This document shows, in pieces, positions 7,615-16,548 of a DNA stretch of 35,753 nt; position 1 is the first letter of the stretch; every line of letters begins with the position of its first letter. This stretch comes from Acidimicrobiia bacterium (lineage in GTDB: Bacteria > Actinomycetota > Acidimicrobiia > Spongiisociales > ZC4RG35): contig BPGJ01000008.1 of assembly GCA_026002975.1 (NCBI GenBank), positions 1 through 35,753 on the forward strand, written 5' to 3'. The position numbers were made by a program, and so were the translations under genes. The notes below the pieces were generated by a model. It worked only from the letters and a program-made list of their open reading frames with translations. It had not been told where the DNA came from and did no database searches.

Positions 7615-8335
7615 CTACTCCTCGAAGTCGAAGTCGTCGAAGCGGAGCTGGGCTGCGTTCTCCCTCACGATACGGACCACCTGATCGTTGTAGCCGTCGG
7701 ATTCGGCGTTGATCTCGACGGTGATGGTGACTCTCGACCCGGTGGGGGCTTCCAGGTGCTTCACCACCTCTTCGCACAGGTCGCCGAACTCGCGGATGGC
7801 GCGGACGGGGTCGAGGGTCTTCCTGCCGTAGAACCGCGTCGGCAGGCGCTCGCCCTGTGAGGCCAGCCCGGTTTGAGGCGGGCCGGTAACGGTGTCGACG
7901 CCTGCAGGAGCGCCCGTCGTCTCCTCTCTTTCGGCTTCGAGCTGCGAAGCCGCCCGCTCCGGTTTCACCAGAACGGCGGTGTGGCTGGGCGCGGGGCCTA
8001 AAGCGACCCGCTGGCCGACCGTGAGCCCCAGGTACCTGTCCACTGTTTCGTCGTAGGACTCGGCGTATGCGAACGTGTCGGTCCAGTTGATCTGCCCCAC
8101 CCCGTCGGCGATCGCATCGGCCAGGACCTCGAACCGTGCCAGTCTCGGCATGTACAGGAGCTGGCAGTAGTAGCTCCACAGCTTTCGAACGCTGATGTGG
8201 TCCCCCTCCCAGAGAGGCGCTTCCGGCCGATCCAAGTCGAGCCGCACCCGCACACCGGCATACCTGACGATCAGCTCCTCGGAGGCGACCAGCTTCCGGG
8301 TCACCCGCTCCGCCAGCTCGCCCTCCCCGCTCGCG
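7615..8335 (-). pseudogene. C-terminal remnant of a DUF499 (anti-phage-associated) protein
   Basis: About 240 residues matching the C-terminal part of large DUF499 ATPases: GELAERVTRKLVASEELIV, PLWEGDHISVRKLWSYYCQLLYMPRL, FAYAESYDETVDRYLGL, and the terminal FYGRKTLDPVRAIREFGDLCEEVVKHLEAP..VTITVEINAES..VVRIVRENAAQLRFDDFDFEE. The intact proteins are around 1000 residues with a P-loop ATPase N-terminus, which is absent here. Upstream of about 8335 the sequence changes abruptly, in another frame, to an unrelated helicase N-terminus. The family assignment is from memory of the C-terminal pattern. DUF499 proteins occur with DUF1156 methyltransferases and helicases in anti-phage loci. Not expected to work alone. 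Confidence 0.7.
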
Positions 8336-8903
8336 CCGCCTCCACCATGTCCCGGGACAGGATGTCGAAGGGGAGTTGGAAGCGTTGCCACAGTTCGTCC
8401 TGCCACTGCTCGACCAACGACCCTGGAGCCACCACCAGCACCCGGTTGGCGTCGCCTCTGATTCGCAGTTCCCGGATGTAGAGACCGGACATGATCGTCT
8501 TGCCGGCGCCGGGGTCGTCGGCGAGAAGAAACCGGAGGGGACGCCGGGGGAGCATGCGCTCGTATACGGCTTCGATCTGATGGGGGAGAGGGTCGATGTC
8601 GGCGGCAGAGACCCCCACGAACGGGTCGAAGAGGTGCGCCAGCCGGATGCGTTGAGCCTCTGACACGAGTTTGAAGAGGTCGCCGTCGGCATCGAAGGTC
8701 CACTGGGCTTCGCCGGTAGCCAACTTGAGGCGCGCTTCGTCTTGCCGGGTGAGTAGCCGGGCCTCGACCTTCCCGTCGGCCAACCGGTAGACCACCTCTG
8801 CCGTGTCGGGGCCGTGGGGGACCACCGCGATGATCGTGGCCGGTGAGCCCGCCGCCAGGCCCTCCACGACCGCTCCGCTAGTGAGATCCTCGAGTTTCGC
8901 CAC
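8301..8903 (-). pseudogene. N-terminal remnant of an SNF2-like/DISARM-type helicase
   Basis: It starts at GTG 8903 (GGAGG three bases upstream; MAKLEDLTSGAVVEG). About 180 residues match the N-terminus of large defence-associated SNF2-like helicases: WTFDADGDLFKLVSEAQRIRLAHLFDPF, PLPHQIEAVYERMLPRRPLRFLLADDPGAGKTIMSGLYIREL (motif I, Walker A DDPGAGKT), VLVVAPGSLVEQWQDELWQRF (motif Ia), LPFDILSRDMVEAAR. The homology ends there, before any DEAH box or C-terminal helicase lobe; a short out-of-frame tail runs to TGA at 8301. It is fused to the DUF499 remnant in the -1 frame, so it is non-functional as a helicase. It diverges from the DUF262 gene. Confidence 0.8.
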
Positions 8904-9075
8904 CATCCTCCGCCGGCTCGACCCGCACCCTTCGGCAAGCCTAACGTGCGTCTATGACACGTTGAGTGGTGCGGATGGCCTATTCGCCTGGCTCGGCGGG
9001 GTCGCCGGAGGACCCACTGCGTGGGCAACACATTGAACGGAGGCCCACCGAAGTCGATCGGATTTTGGAGGCACG

Positions 9076-11370
9076 ATGCCCAAGACGGTTTTCAAGGACA
9101 CGACGTACTCCTTGGCGAACCTAGTAGAAGAGATCGATCGCGGCGAGATCGCCCTACCCGAGCTTCAACGGCCGTTCGTCTGGAAGGCCACCAAGGTTAG
9201 GGACCTGTTTGACTCGATGTACAAGGGCTTTCCGGTGGGGTTTCTTCTCCTCTGGGCAACCGGAGCCGAGGTCGGAGCTAAACCGATCGGTGTAGACGCC
9301 AAACAGTCCGCTCCCCGCTTGATGATCGTCGATGGGCAGCAGAGGCTGACCTCGCTCTACGCTGTGCTTAAGGGCCGTCCTGTCCTCAACAGCGACTTCA
9401 AACAAATCTGGATCAAGCTCGCCTTTCGGCCTACCGACGGATCGTTCGAAGTCACTGACGCAGCCATCCAATCCGACCCAGAGTGGATCCCCGACATCTC
9501 GAAGCTATGGGTCGAAGGCGTGTTCTCTACCTGCCAGGCGTATCTAAAACGCCTCGAGTCCAGCAAGGGTCCGGTCGACGTCGCGATGCAGGAGCGTATC
9601 TGGAAGGCAATCGACCGGCTCCACGATTTGCAGAACTACCAGTTCAAGGTGATCGAGCTGTCGTCCTCGGTGGAAGAGGAGGAGGTCGCTGAGATCTTCG
9701 TGCGGATCAATTCCGAGGGCGTGCGACTGGTCCAATCAGATTTCATCCTGACGCTCATGTCGGTGTGGTGGGATAAAGGGCGGAAAGAGCTGGAGGAGTT
9801 CGCGCGGGCGGCCAAGTTACCGCCCGCGAAAGGGCCCTCGCCCGCCAACCCATTCATTGACCCGTCTCCAGACCAGCTCCTACGGGTGAGCACGGGATTG
9901 GCATTTCACCGGGGTGCATTACGCCACGTCTACCGGATACTCCGAGGAAGGCATCCCGAGACGGGGGAGGTGGATCCGAAGCTCCGGGAGGAGCAGTTCG
10001 CCAAGCTCCAGCAGGCACAGAAGGTGGTGCTGGACTTGACTAACTGGCATGAATTCCTCAAGTGTTTACGTATGGCCGGCTTCAGAAGCAGGTCGATGAT
10101 CACCTCGGAGAATAACATCCTTTTTGCCTATCTCATGTACCTGATCGGGCGCTACGAACACGACCTGAATCACAGGGAGCTGAGAGGCGTCATTGCCTCC
10201 TGGTTCTTCATGACAGCGCTGACGGGCAGATACACGGGAAGTTTCGAATCTAGGGTTGAGCAGGATCTCCGGCGGGTTGGAGAGGCGAAAGACGGATCGG
10301 AGTTCATGGCCATATTGAGGTCGATCATCGAGACCGAGTTGACTCCCGATTTCTGGGAGATCCGGCTGCCGACCATGCTGGAATCGTCGGCTGCTTACAG
10401 CCCAGCCTTGTTCGCCTACTATGCGGCGCTGATCTTGCTGGACGCGACCCCACTGTTCTCCGATCAAAGGATTGGGTTGCTTCTCGACCCGAGTTCCCAC
10501 GCTCCGAAAAGCGCGATTGAACGCCACCACCTGTTCCCCAAGGCCTATCTGGCCAAGCTGGGCTACGGCAAAGTCCAGGAGATCAACCAGATCGCCAACT
10601 ATGCCTTCGTGGAATGGCCAGACAACGTCGAGATCGGTGATCAGTCGCCGGCCGAGTACTTTCCCGGGCTCTGGAGTCGGCTCGACCCGGAGCGGCAGAA
10701 GAAGGCCCGATTCTGGCACGCATTGCCCGAAGGTTGGGAGACCATGCCGTACAAGGAGTTCCTGGCGGCTCGGCGGAAGCTCATGGCGGAGGTGATTCGA
10801 GCCGGATTCGACCGGCTTACTCAGGGTGAAACCTCGGAGGATGCCGACCAGGAGAGGACGGTGTACCGCGTCAAGGCTGACTGGTCGCTCGAGGAGTTGA
10901 TTGCAGGGGAAGAATCGGGGGTTGTCGAGTTCAAGTCCTCTGCGTATTACAGCTACCGGCCGGATGTTCCCCCTAGGGTGGTCACCGATAGTGTGATCAA
11001 GACTATCGCCGGTTTCCTCAACGCCGATGGGGGGATCCTGGTCGTGGGCGTGGCTGACGACGGAGAGGTGCTCGGGATCGAGCCGGACCTAGCCGCCAAG
11101 GGAGTGGACGAAGATAGGTATGTCAACTGGCTCACCAGTGTGGTCAGCAGCTCGCTGGACCCCTCCGCTGCGGCCGCACAGGTGGCTATCAGCATCCGGC
11201 GTTTCGAGGATGTGCCAGTTGCGGTGATCGAGGTTCGCCGGGGGGTTGAACCCGTGTTCGCTAAGGTGAGCAAGTCCGACAAGGCCTTCTTCGTGAGGAT
11301 GAATAACAGCACCAGGGAGCTCTCGGGCCCGGACCTTGTCTCGTACTTGAAGCTCCGCTTTGGTGTGTAG
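9076..11370 (+). CDS. DUF262 (GmrS-like) - HNH (DUF1524/GmrD-like) - AlbA_2 (Schlafen-type) fusion protein
   Basis: ATG 9076 follows TTTTGGAGG. The 764-residue protein has three recognisable parts. First, a DUF262 ParB/sulfiredoxin-like nucleotidase domain with LPELQRPFVWK (residues 28-37) and MIVDGQQRLTSLYAVL (DGQQR at 86-90), the GmrS hallmark. Second, an HNH-like segment with AIERHHLFPKAYL near residue 480 and NYAFVEWPDNVEIGDQSPAEYF, as in GmrD/DUF1524. Third, from about residue 600 to the end, an AlbA_2 (Schlafen-like) domain: SGVVEFKSSAYY, TIAGFLNADGGILVVGVADDGEVLGIE, AFFVRMNNSTRELS. DUF262/DUF1524 proteins are type IV-like restriction enzymes against modified phage DNA; AlbA_2 domains bind nucleic acid. 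It is less GC-rich by eye than its neighbours and lies beside defence gene remnants, so anti-phage function and horizontal origin are likely but inferred. Confidence 0.9.
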   Translation: MPKTVFKDTTYSLANLVEEIDRGEIALPELQRPFVWKATKVRDLFDSMYKGFPVGFLLLWATGAEVGAKPIGVDAKQSAPRLMIVDGQQRLTSLYAVLKGRPVLNSDFKQIWIKLAFRPTDGSFEVTDAAIQSDPEWIPDISKLWVEGVFSTCQAYLKRLESSKGPVDVAMQERIWKAIDRLHDLQNYQFKVIELSSSVEEEEVAEIFVRINSEGVRLVQSDFILTLMSVWWDKGRKELEEFARAAKLPPAKGPSPANPFIDPSPDQLLRVSTGLAFHRGALRHVYRILRGRHPETGEVDPKLREEQFAKLQQAQKVVLDLTNWHEFLKCLRMAGFRSRSMITSENNILFAYLMYLIGRYEHDLNHRELRGVIASWFFMTALTGRYTGSFESRVEQDLRRVGEAKDGSEFMAILRSIIETELTPDFWEIRLPTMLESSAAYSPALFAYYAALILLDATPLFSDQRIGLLLDPSSHAPKSAIERHHLFPKAYLAKLGYGKVQEINQIANYAFVEWPDNVEIGDQSPAEYFPGLWSRLDPERQKKARFWHALPEGWETMPYKEFLAARRKLMAEVIRAGFDRLTQGETSEDADQERTVYRVKADWSLEELIAGEESGVVEFKSSAYYSYRPDVPPRVVTDSVIKTIAGFLNADGGILVVGVADDGEVLGIEPDLAAKGVDEDRYVNWLTSVVSSSLDPSAAAAQVAISIRRFEDVPVAVIEVRRGVEPVFAKVSKSDKAFFVRMNNSTRELSGPDLVSYLKLRFGV

Positions 11371-11899
11371 GTCGCAGCTTCGGCCCGAAAGCTCACCGAT
11401 CGGTGAACCGGGACAAGGTCAGCCTGGCGGGTGTGGGGGAGCTGCACTACCTAGGCTTAGGCGGGTTCCTGCCGGCACCCATGATCGGCGCCGCCAGCAA
11501 ACGAGCCGTGGGGCTCGCTGTGGCTGCGGCATCCAACTTTGGGCTCGCCTCGCTGGGGAGGCCAAATCGTTGGCCGTCGGCGCCTACGGTATAGCAGGCG
11601 CGTTGTGGGTACAGCCTCGGAAGTGATGGCTGAACCGGAGGACCTCCTTCTTCGAGCTGGGAACCGCGACGGCCGGCCTGGACCTGGCGAACAGGTCACA
11701 TCCAAGCTATCTGTAGTGGATGCTCGGCTGGTCAGCTCAGAACCCAAGAGGTGCTCAACCGGCGCGACGAGGCCGAAACTACGGACCTGAACGGGGCATG
11801 GCTAGCAGGTCGCTGCAAATCTAGATTCGGGGTAGACCGAGGGGCTGGCTGTTGATAGTTTGATTCTCCAGCCCATTCATCGCAAGGAGAATCCGTTCG
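11371..11899. other. 529-bp intergenic region of the island, no convincing gene
   Basis: No open frame here looks like a real protein. There is a hairpin-like element right after the DUF262 stop (AGCTTCGG/CCGAAAGCT, 11376-11393, one bulge) that may end that transcript. A perfect 14-bp palindrome TCACCGATCGGTGA lies at 11393-11406. A 63-codon frame from GTG 11403 is open but has no ribosome binding site and no recognisable features. The 3' end carries the hairpin listed at 11862-11893. Confidence 0.6.
11862..11893 (+). promoter_or_regulatory. Hairpin that would sequester the Shine-Dalgarno of the TPR cassette
   Basis: GATTCTCC (11862-11869) and GGAGAATC (11886-11893) are perfect 8-bp complements around a 16-nt loop. 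The right arm contains the GGAG of the only Shine-Dalgarno-like sequence for ATG 11900. In the folded leader the ribosome site would be paired. Translational control is inferred from geometry only. Confidence 0.4.
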
Positions 11900-12214
11900 A
11901 TGGGTCACTGGACTCCGCAACCTCGCACGATCGAGTCGATCGAGAGTGTTGAGCTCCTGCTTGCAGGAGAGAAGGCATCTCTCATCGAGTGGATCGATGC
12001 CATAAGAGTCGCCAAGATCCGGAGCCGATGGGATCTGGTTGAGCGGTGTGCAACGAGGGCCCTGTCAGATGCGGTCGGACGATCGCCCTCTGCCCAAGCT
12101 ATAAACGATGCCGCCAGATCTCTTCTAACGGCGAGACTCAGGCGAGCAATTGATCTGGAAGACGTGAAGAGGGGGATCGCGGGAAATAAGGAGTCGGCTA
12201 AGCCATGTGGGTGA
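11900..12214 (+). CDS. Hypothetical protein, first gene of TPR-like cassette
   Basis: A 104-residue, mostly helical, soluble protein starting at ATG 11900 (AAGGAG ten bases upstream). No family recognised. Segments such as ESVELLLAGEKASLIEWIDAIRVAKIRSRWDLVERCATRALSDAV suggest an all-alpha repeat-like fold. Its stop overlaps the GTG of the next gene by 8 nt, so the two are probably translated together. Base composition is visibly less GC-rich than the core genes around it, in line with the island. It could be an N-terminal piece of a formerly single TPR protein, but nothing shows this. Confidence 0.55.
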   Translation: MGHWTPQPRTIESIESVELLLAGEKASLIEWIDAIRVAKIRSRWDLVERCATRALSDAVGRSPSAQAINDAARSLLTARLRRAIDLEDVKRGIAGNKESAKPCG

Positions 12215-13004
12215 GAGGCGCCGACTGGCCGACTTTGACCTGGAGCTTGAGGAACTCCTCCTTTTGCTGTCGGATGGGTCAGCCGCATCTCTTATCAGTG
12301 CCTGTTCAAGGCTTCGGAGGTTGGAAGCACCAGCGCAAGCTCGTATGGCCGTAGCGAAGGCGCTTGAAGCGCCTGACTGTGATCGGCGTCGTGCCTTGAC
12401 GACTGCTGGCGCCGCAGCGCTCGACTTAGGCCTTGTTGAGATGGCGCGGCGCGAGCTAGAGGAGGCTCACTCCCTGGATCGTGAATCACCGTACACAACG
12501 GCGGCTTTGGGTCGCTGCGCTCTCTTGTCAGAGGACTACGACGAGGCCGCATCGTGGGCAAATCAGACAGTTGCACTCGGAAAGCCGGATTCGGGTTGGG
12601 CTCTAATGGCAGCAATTGCGAGGACGGTCGGTGATGAGGAGGCGTTCAGGAACGCTATCACAAAGGCCGAAGAATTCGCCGAGGAAGGACTGTCCAGTCG
12701 TTGGCCGCTGTTCGTGGCAGGCCGACTCCTAGTCGAGTCAGGCGATCCGGGAGGGGCCGAGAAGATTGCGGCTGAGCTCAGGAGGAGAGGAGAGGACAAC
12801 CTCGCCAACTGGTTGACAGATCTTATCTCAGCCCGGTCTTGGAAGGAAGACCGACCCGGCGGTCCTCTGCTTTCTGACCGACCGCCCGCTCGACGAGGTC
12901 AGAGCCCGTCTGGAACGGCTCGGCCGCCCGGTCATCGAGGACCCGATGCGACGGACCGGTGCGGACTTGGCGAGGTCGACCGCGCTCCTCCACGGACCAA
13001 ATAG
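12207..13004 (+). CDS. TPR-like repeat protein, C-terminus run into unrelated sequence
   Basis: GTG 12207 overlaps the previous stop. Residues 1-215 are helical pairs with TPR/SEL-like spacing: LVEMARRELEEAHSLDRESPYTTAALGRCALLSEDYDEAASWANQTVALGKPDSGWALMAAIARTVGDEEAF and FVAGRLLVESGDPGGAEKIAAELRRRGEDNLANWLTDLI. TPR arrays act as protein-interaction scaffolds; partner unknown. After about residue 215 the sequence turns into Arg/Pro-rich low-quality coding (RPGGPLLSDRPPARRGQSPSG), and another frame there encodes a VOC-like fragment, so the true C-terminus was probably lost at the junction near 12850. A linked role in the defence island is possible. Confidence 0.65.
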   Translation: MGERRRLADFDLELEELLLLLSDGSAASLISACSRLRRLEAPAQARMAVAKALEAPDCDRRRALTTAGAAALDLGLVEMARRELEEAHSLDRESPYTTAALGRCALLSEDYDEAASWANQTVALGKPDSGWALMAAIARTVGDEEAFRNAITKAEEFAEEGLSSRWPLFVAGRLLVESGDPGGAEKIAAELRRRGEDNLANWLTDLISARSWKEDRPGGPLLSDRPPARRGQSPSGTARPPGHRGPDATDRCGLGEVDRAPPRTK

Positions 13005-13008
13005 GTGA
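12853..13008 (+). pseudogene. Fragment of a VOC/glyoxalase-family gene
   Basis: In the frame from 12853 to TGA 13008 the strand reads DPAVLCFLTDRPLDEVRARLERLGRP then VIEDPMRRTGADLARSTALLHGPNR. This resembles the C-terminal half of VOC proteins (LCF..D.PLDEV.A.LE..GV.VEEGPV.RTGA...S.Y.RDPDGN), but the first half and the metal-ligand terminus are missing or degraded. It overlaps the 3' end of the TPR-like reading frame and uses host-like GC-rich codons. It probably marks the place where island sequence replaced or interrupted a resident gene. Confidence 0.5.
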
Positions 13009-13103
13009 TCCGGGGGACGAAACTCAAGGCCGACTCACCGGTCCGCGCCGTCGAAGCACATACTCGTGGACTAGTTCCCTGCTTTGCGGGCTTGGGCAGT
13101 GAC

Positions 13104-13484
13104 TCAGGGCTCGATGACCACGAACCTGTCTCGTAGCCGCCGGGCGACCACCCGGTAGATCAGGTCCCTCACCGAAGGAACGAGGAGCAGGATGCCCATG
13201 GTGTCTGTGATGAACCCGGGTGAGATGAGGAACGCCCCCGCCACCAGGATCAACGCCCCGTCGCTCAGCTCACGTCCGGGAAGCTCACCTCTGGCCAGAC
13301 GCTCCGTCAGGCGACGCAGGACCGCCAAGCCGGACAGCCGCACCAGGTAGGAGCCGACGAGGGCGGTGGCGAGCGCCAAGCTCGACGCCCACCCCAGGCC
13401 GATCCTCGACCCCACCCAGAAGAAGGTGGCCATCTCGGCCAGGGCGACGAGGGCGAAAACGGTGACGAACCTCACCCACGTCAC
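13104..13484 (-). CDS. fxsA: FxsA family membrane protein
   Basis: A 126-residue protein with the FxsA layout: an N-terminal membrane helix (VRFVTVFALVALAEMATFFWVGSRIG), a second helix (WASSLALATALVGSYLVRLSG), a cytoplasmic loop LTERLARGELPGRELSDGALILVAGAFLISPGFITDTMGILLLVPSVRDLI containing the diagnostic LIL.AGAFL..PGF.TD..G. motif, then a basic tail. GTG 13484 gives the family N-terminus. E. coli FxsA overcomes phage T7 exclusion by the F plasmid, but its cellular role is unknown. Last gene of a minus-strand run after the MFS transporter. Confidence 0.93.
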   Translation of the reverse strand: MTWVRFVTVFALVALAEMATFFWVGSRIGLGWASSLALATALVGSYLVRLSGLAVLRRLTERLARGELPGRELSDGALILVAGAFLISPGFITDTMGILLLVPSVRDLIYRVVARRLRDRFVVIEP

Positions 13485-13544
13485 GGTACCCGACGGGGAA
13501 ACCGGGTCGGCAGGGATTGGGGGAGAAGGTCCAGTGACGATCCG

Positions 13545-14860
13545 TCAGGTCACGTAGTCGGGGAGCTCGGTCTCGAGGTTCCGGATCGTAGGCGAGGTGT
13601 ATCCGGCCACGCCGATGACCGCCATGATGATGCCGGCGATCACGTACATCGGTCCGATGCCCCGTCCCGGACCAGTGCCGATTACGGAACCGACGCTGGA
13701 TGCCAGGGCGCCGCCTGGAGCGAGCAAAGGCTCGAACAGGCCGTCGGCCAGGGGTCCGGCCACCAGGATCGCCACGGGGGAGATGGCGTTGGCGATGGCG
13801 CGGCGGATGGCAAACACCCTTCCTTGGAGGGCCGGCGGCACCTTCGTCTGCCACAGGACCTGGCTGCAGGTGTTGGCGATCGGCACGATCGTCATGACCA
13901 GGGCCACTGGAACCGCGATGGCCCACACCTCGGCTCGCATACCGGTAGCGGCGACCAGCAGCCCGATCGCCCACCAGCGACCACATCAACCCCTTGGACC
14001 CGCTGCTTCGGGCCGCCCCAGACGCTGACGGCCAGGCTACCCAGGAGTGTGCCCGCACCTCCGATCGACAACACCGTTCCCGCCGAGATCTCGGATGCGA
14101 AGGAGAGGATCAGGGGGAACAGAAGCACGTTGAAGAACTCCAGGGTGAAGTTCACGCCGGCCACCACGATGAGGACGCCCACCAGTCCTCGTCGCAGCTT
14201 CAACCACCGCCACCCTGCCCGAACGTCGCCACGGACGGTGCTGGTGTTGGTCTCAGGATCCCGGGGTGGGCGAGGGAAACGGACCGAGGCCAGGGTGCCC
14301 AGAGCCACCAGGTAGGTGGCCAGATCGACGAGCAGCACCCCCGGCAGGTCGAAGACGGCCAACAGCGCCCCCGCTACCAGGGGGGCCAGGACCAGCGAAA
14401 GCCCGCCATTCACCTGGTCCATCCCGTTGGCTCGCCCCAGCAGGTCCTTGGGGACCAGTAGTGGCATCGATGCCATCCACGCCGGGGACTGGAAGGTGTT
14501 CGCCACCGCCCCTACCGCCGCGACCACATAGATGTGCCACAGCTCCAGCATCCCGGCCTCGAAGAGGAGGAGTATGGACAGGGTTCCCACGCCGGCAACC
14601 GCGTCGGCGGCGAGCATCACCATCCGACGGTCCCACCGATCGACCAGGGCACCGGCGAATGGGGCGAGCACCGTGGCCGGCAAGGCGAAGGCAAGAGAGG
14701 CCATAGCCAGCGCGGTGACCGAGCCGGTCTCGAGGTAGACCCACATGGTCAGCCCGAATCCGGTCATCGAGGTACCGAACACCGACACCAGTTGTCCGCT
14801 CCACACCGTCACGAAGGTGCGCATGCTCCGGTTGGGGGGAAGGGTGTCGGTGGGCGGCAT
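13545..14860 (-). CDS. MFS transporter (DHA3/enterobactin-exporter type), apparent frameshift
   Basis: About 438 residues with twelve predicted hydrophobic segments. The N-terminal half includes GQLVSVFGTSMTGFGLTMWVYLETGS, then the DRWDRRMVML loop (the D-R-x-x-R-R motif A) and ANGMDQVNGGLSLVLAPLVAGALL, typical of the MFS_3 drug/siderophore exporters. Near 13985 the frame changes: WGGPKQRVQGVDV is followed by a one-base shift, after which WWAIGLLVAATGMRAEVWAIAVPVALVMTIVPIANTCSQVLWQTKVPP and QGRVFAIRRAIANAISPVAILVAGPLAD continue the fold in register. A single missing base around 13985-14000 explains it. Substrate not predictable. Whether the break is real or a consensus error is open. Confidence 0.87.
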
Positions 14861-15025
14861 GGCAGAGGATTATCGCCACGGGGAGCCACCGAGATGCCGG
14901 TGTCGGTCGATCCCGACCATGGCACGACCGTGGACGGGGGTCGGCAGATCGGATCCATCCCAGAAGGCACTATCCGCCAACGGCGAAGCCCCCGTTGACA
15001 CCGGGCTCATTCCCCTCGGGGCGGA

Positions 15026-16435
15026 TCAGGGCAGGTACTGCTCATCCATGCGGACGACCTGTCCCCCTTCGATGGTGATCCACCACGGGTCGGCGACGAG
15101 GTTGGACCACACCCCTCCCTCGGCGGACTTGAACGCGGCGACGAGGTCGGGCCAGGAGACAGGGTCGTTCTCCAGGTCGGGATCGGTGTCGTAGTCGTAC
15201 CACACCGAGGTCGCTTGGATCCCGGACGCCACCTCGAAGACGAACGTCCGCTTGGACCGGTTGCGGATGTAGAAGTCGTTGGGAACCGGAATCTGGGTTT
15301 CCCCGTCGGCGATCGCGGCCCGGTTGGCGTCCGGACCCGAAAACCACACGGCCAGGTCGAACACCACTTCGTCGATGTTGGTCTCCGAGTCGAGGAAACC
15401 CAGGTAGACGCCGTCGGTCAGCGAGTCCACCCCTTCGTCGGTGCCCGGCCAGGCGGCAGCAACTGAGGGGGCTGACGGTCGAGGACGGGTACAGCGGCCT
15501 CGTCCACGGTGTTCAGTGCGGCCGAGGTCCCTGCCGCGGCGAACAGGGTGTGACAGTCCCCGCAGCCGAGATCGATGTACAGGAACGTCTCTTCGGGGAG
15601 GGCGGGCTCGAACGGCCCACGGGAGACGATGATCCGGCGTCCGTCGAAGTCGTGGAGGCGTGCCCACGGGGACTCAAGGGTGCTGACCGAGATGTCGAAG
15701 AGGTGAGGGCCGGCGAAGTTCACCGACATGGCTCCCTCCCGGATGATGATCGTATCGGAGGGGCCGATGATCAACCTAGCGGGGGCCTCGACCTCGACCG
15801 GCTGCCCCTCATCGTCGTAGCTCACCTCGGGGGGCGTGACCACCGCAGCGAGGCCGTTCCGCGCATACCAGACCGGAGTCGTCGTAGGGTCGGGGAGGAC
15901 CACCACCCCCGGGGTGTCGGGTTCGGTGGGCTGGCCGGTCTCCACGTCCACCCAGTACGGGGAACCGTCGGTCAGATGCACCAACGCGGCCGGGGCTTCG
16001 TCGGTGGGCACCGCCCGGACGAACTGGTCGACGTCGGCGCGAACCAGGCGGGGTCGAGGCTCCCCGGCCGGAAGCCACCACAGACCGGCGAGGTCGACCC
16101 CACACGAACCCGCCTTCTCCATCCCGGGAGACGACGGTTTGTCCGGGTACGCCTTCGATGGCCCAGACGATCTGGCCGGTGAAAACCCGGATCCCCTGGT
16201 GGTCGCCGAGCAGCCATGGTGAGTCGGCGACCAGGTCCCAGTTCACCGAGGCCTCCGGAACGGTCGTAGTGGCGGTCGTGGGGGTGGAGCTGGTCGAAGT
16301 CGGGTGGGTGGAGGTCGTAGTAACCGAGGACGGAGAGACATGTGACGACGTGGTAGTGGATGGCTCCCGAGCCGAGGTGCAGCCAACCAGCAGCAGCAAC
16401 GACACGGCGGCGAGTCGACCCGATCGCATCTTCAT
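15026..16435 (-). CDS. Secreted lipoprotein of unknown function with CXXCH motif, two apparent frameshifts
   Basis: ATG 16435 opens a lipoprotein signal (MKMRSGRLAAVSLLLLVGC, lipobox LLVGC, Cys19), then a Ser/Thr-rich linker and a beta-rich domain (PWLLGDHQGIRVFTGQIVWAIEGVPGQTVVSRDGEGGFVW). The frame changes at a GGGG run near 16100 (removing one G continues as VDLAGLWWLPAGEPRPRLV) and again at a CCCCC run near 15470 (adding one C gives QPPSVAAAWPGTDEG). The last part ends DPWWITIEGGQVVRMDEQYLP. The middle part has LGCGDCHTLF, a CXXCH sequence like a heme c attachment site. No family recognised. Both breaks sit in homopolymers, so they are probably sequence errors and the protein about 470 residues long. 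Confidence 0.7.
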
Positions 16436-16548
16436 GGACGAACGGTACAGCCCGACCCCGGTTGCGGGCGGCACCAATCCGAACCGGTGGTCTGCTCCGA
16501 ATACATGCACTGGAGGAGGCGAGGGTCCTGCTCCGGAAAGGAAGGGAC

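Noticed and set aside
6683..9031. A single 782-codon minus-strand frame that spans ARH copy 2 and the helicase region
   Set aside because: Only the last 306 codons are coding. Upstream of 7603 the same frame is out of register with both the DUF499 and helicase remnants and gives low-complexity protein.
11403..11594. 63-codon frame from a GTG after the DUF262 gene
   Set aside because: Open by chance as far as I can tell: no ribosome site, no motif, and it starts inside a palindrome.
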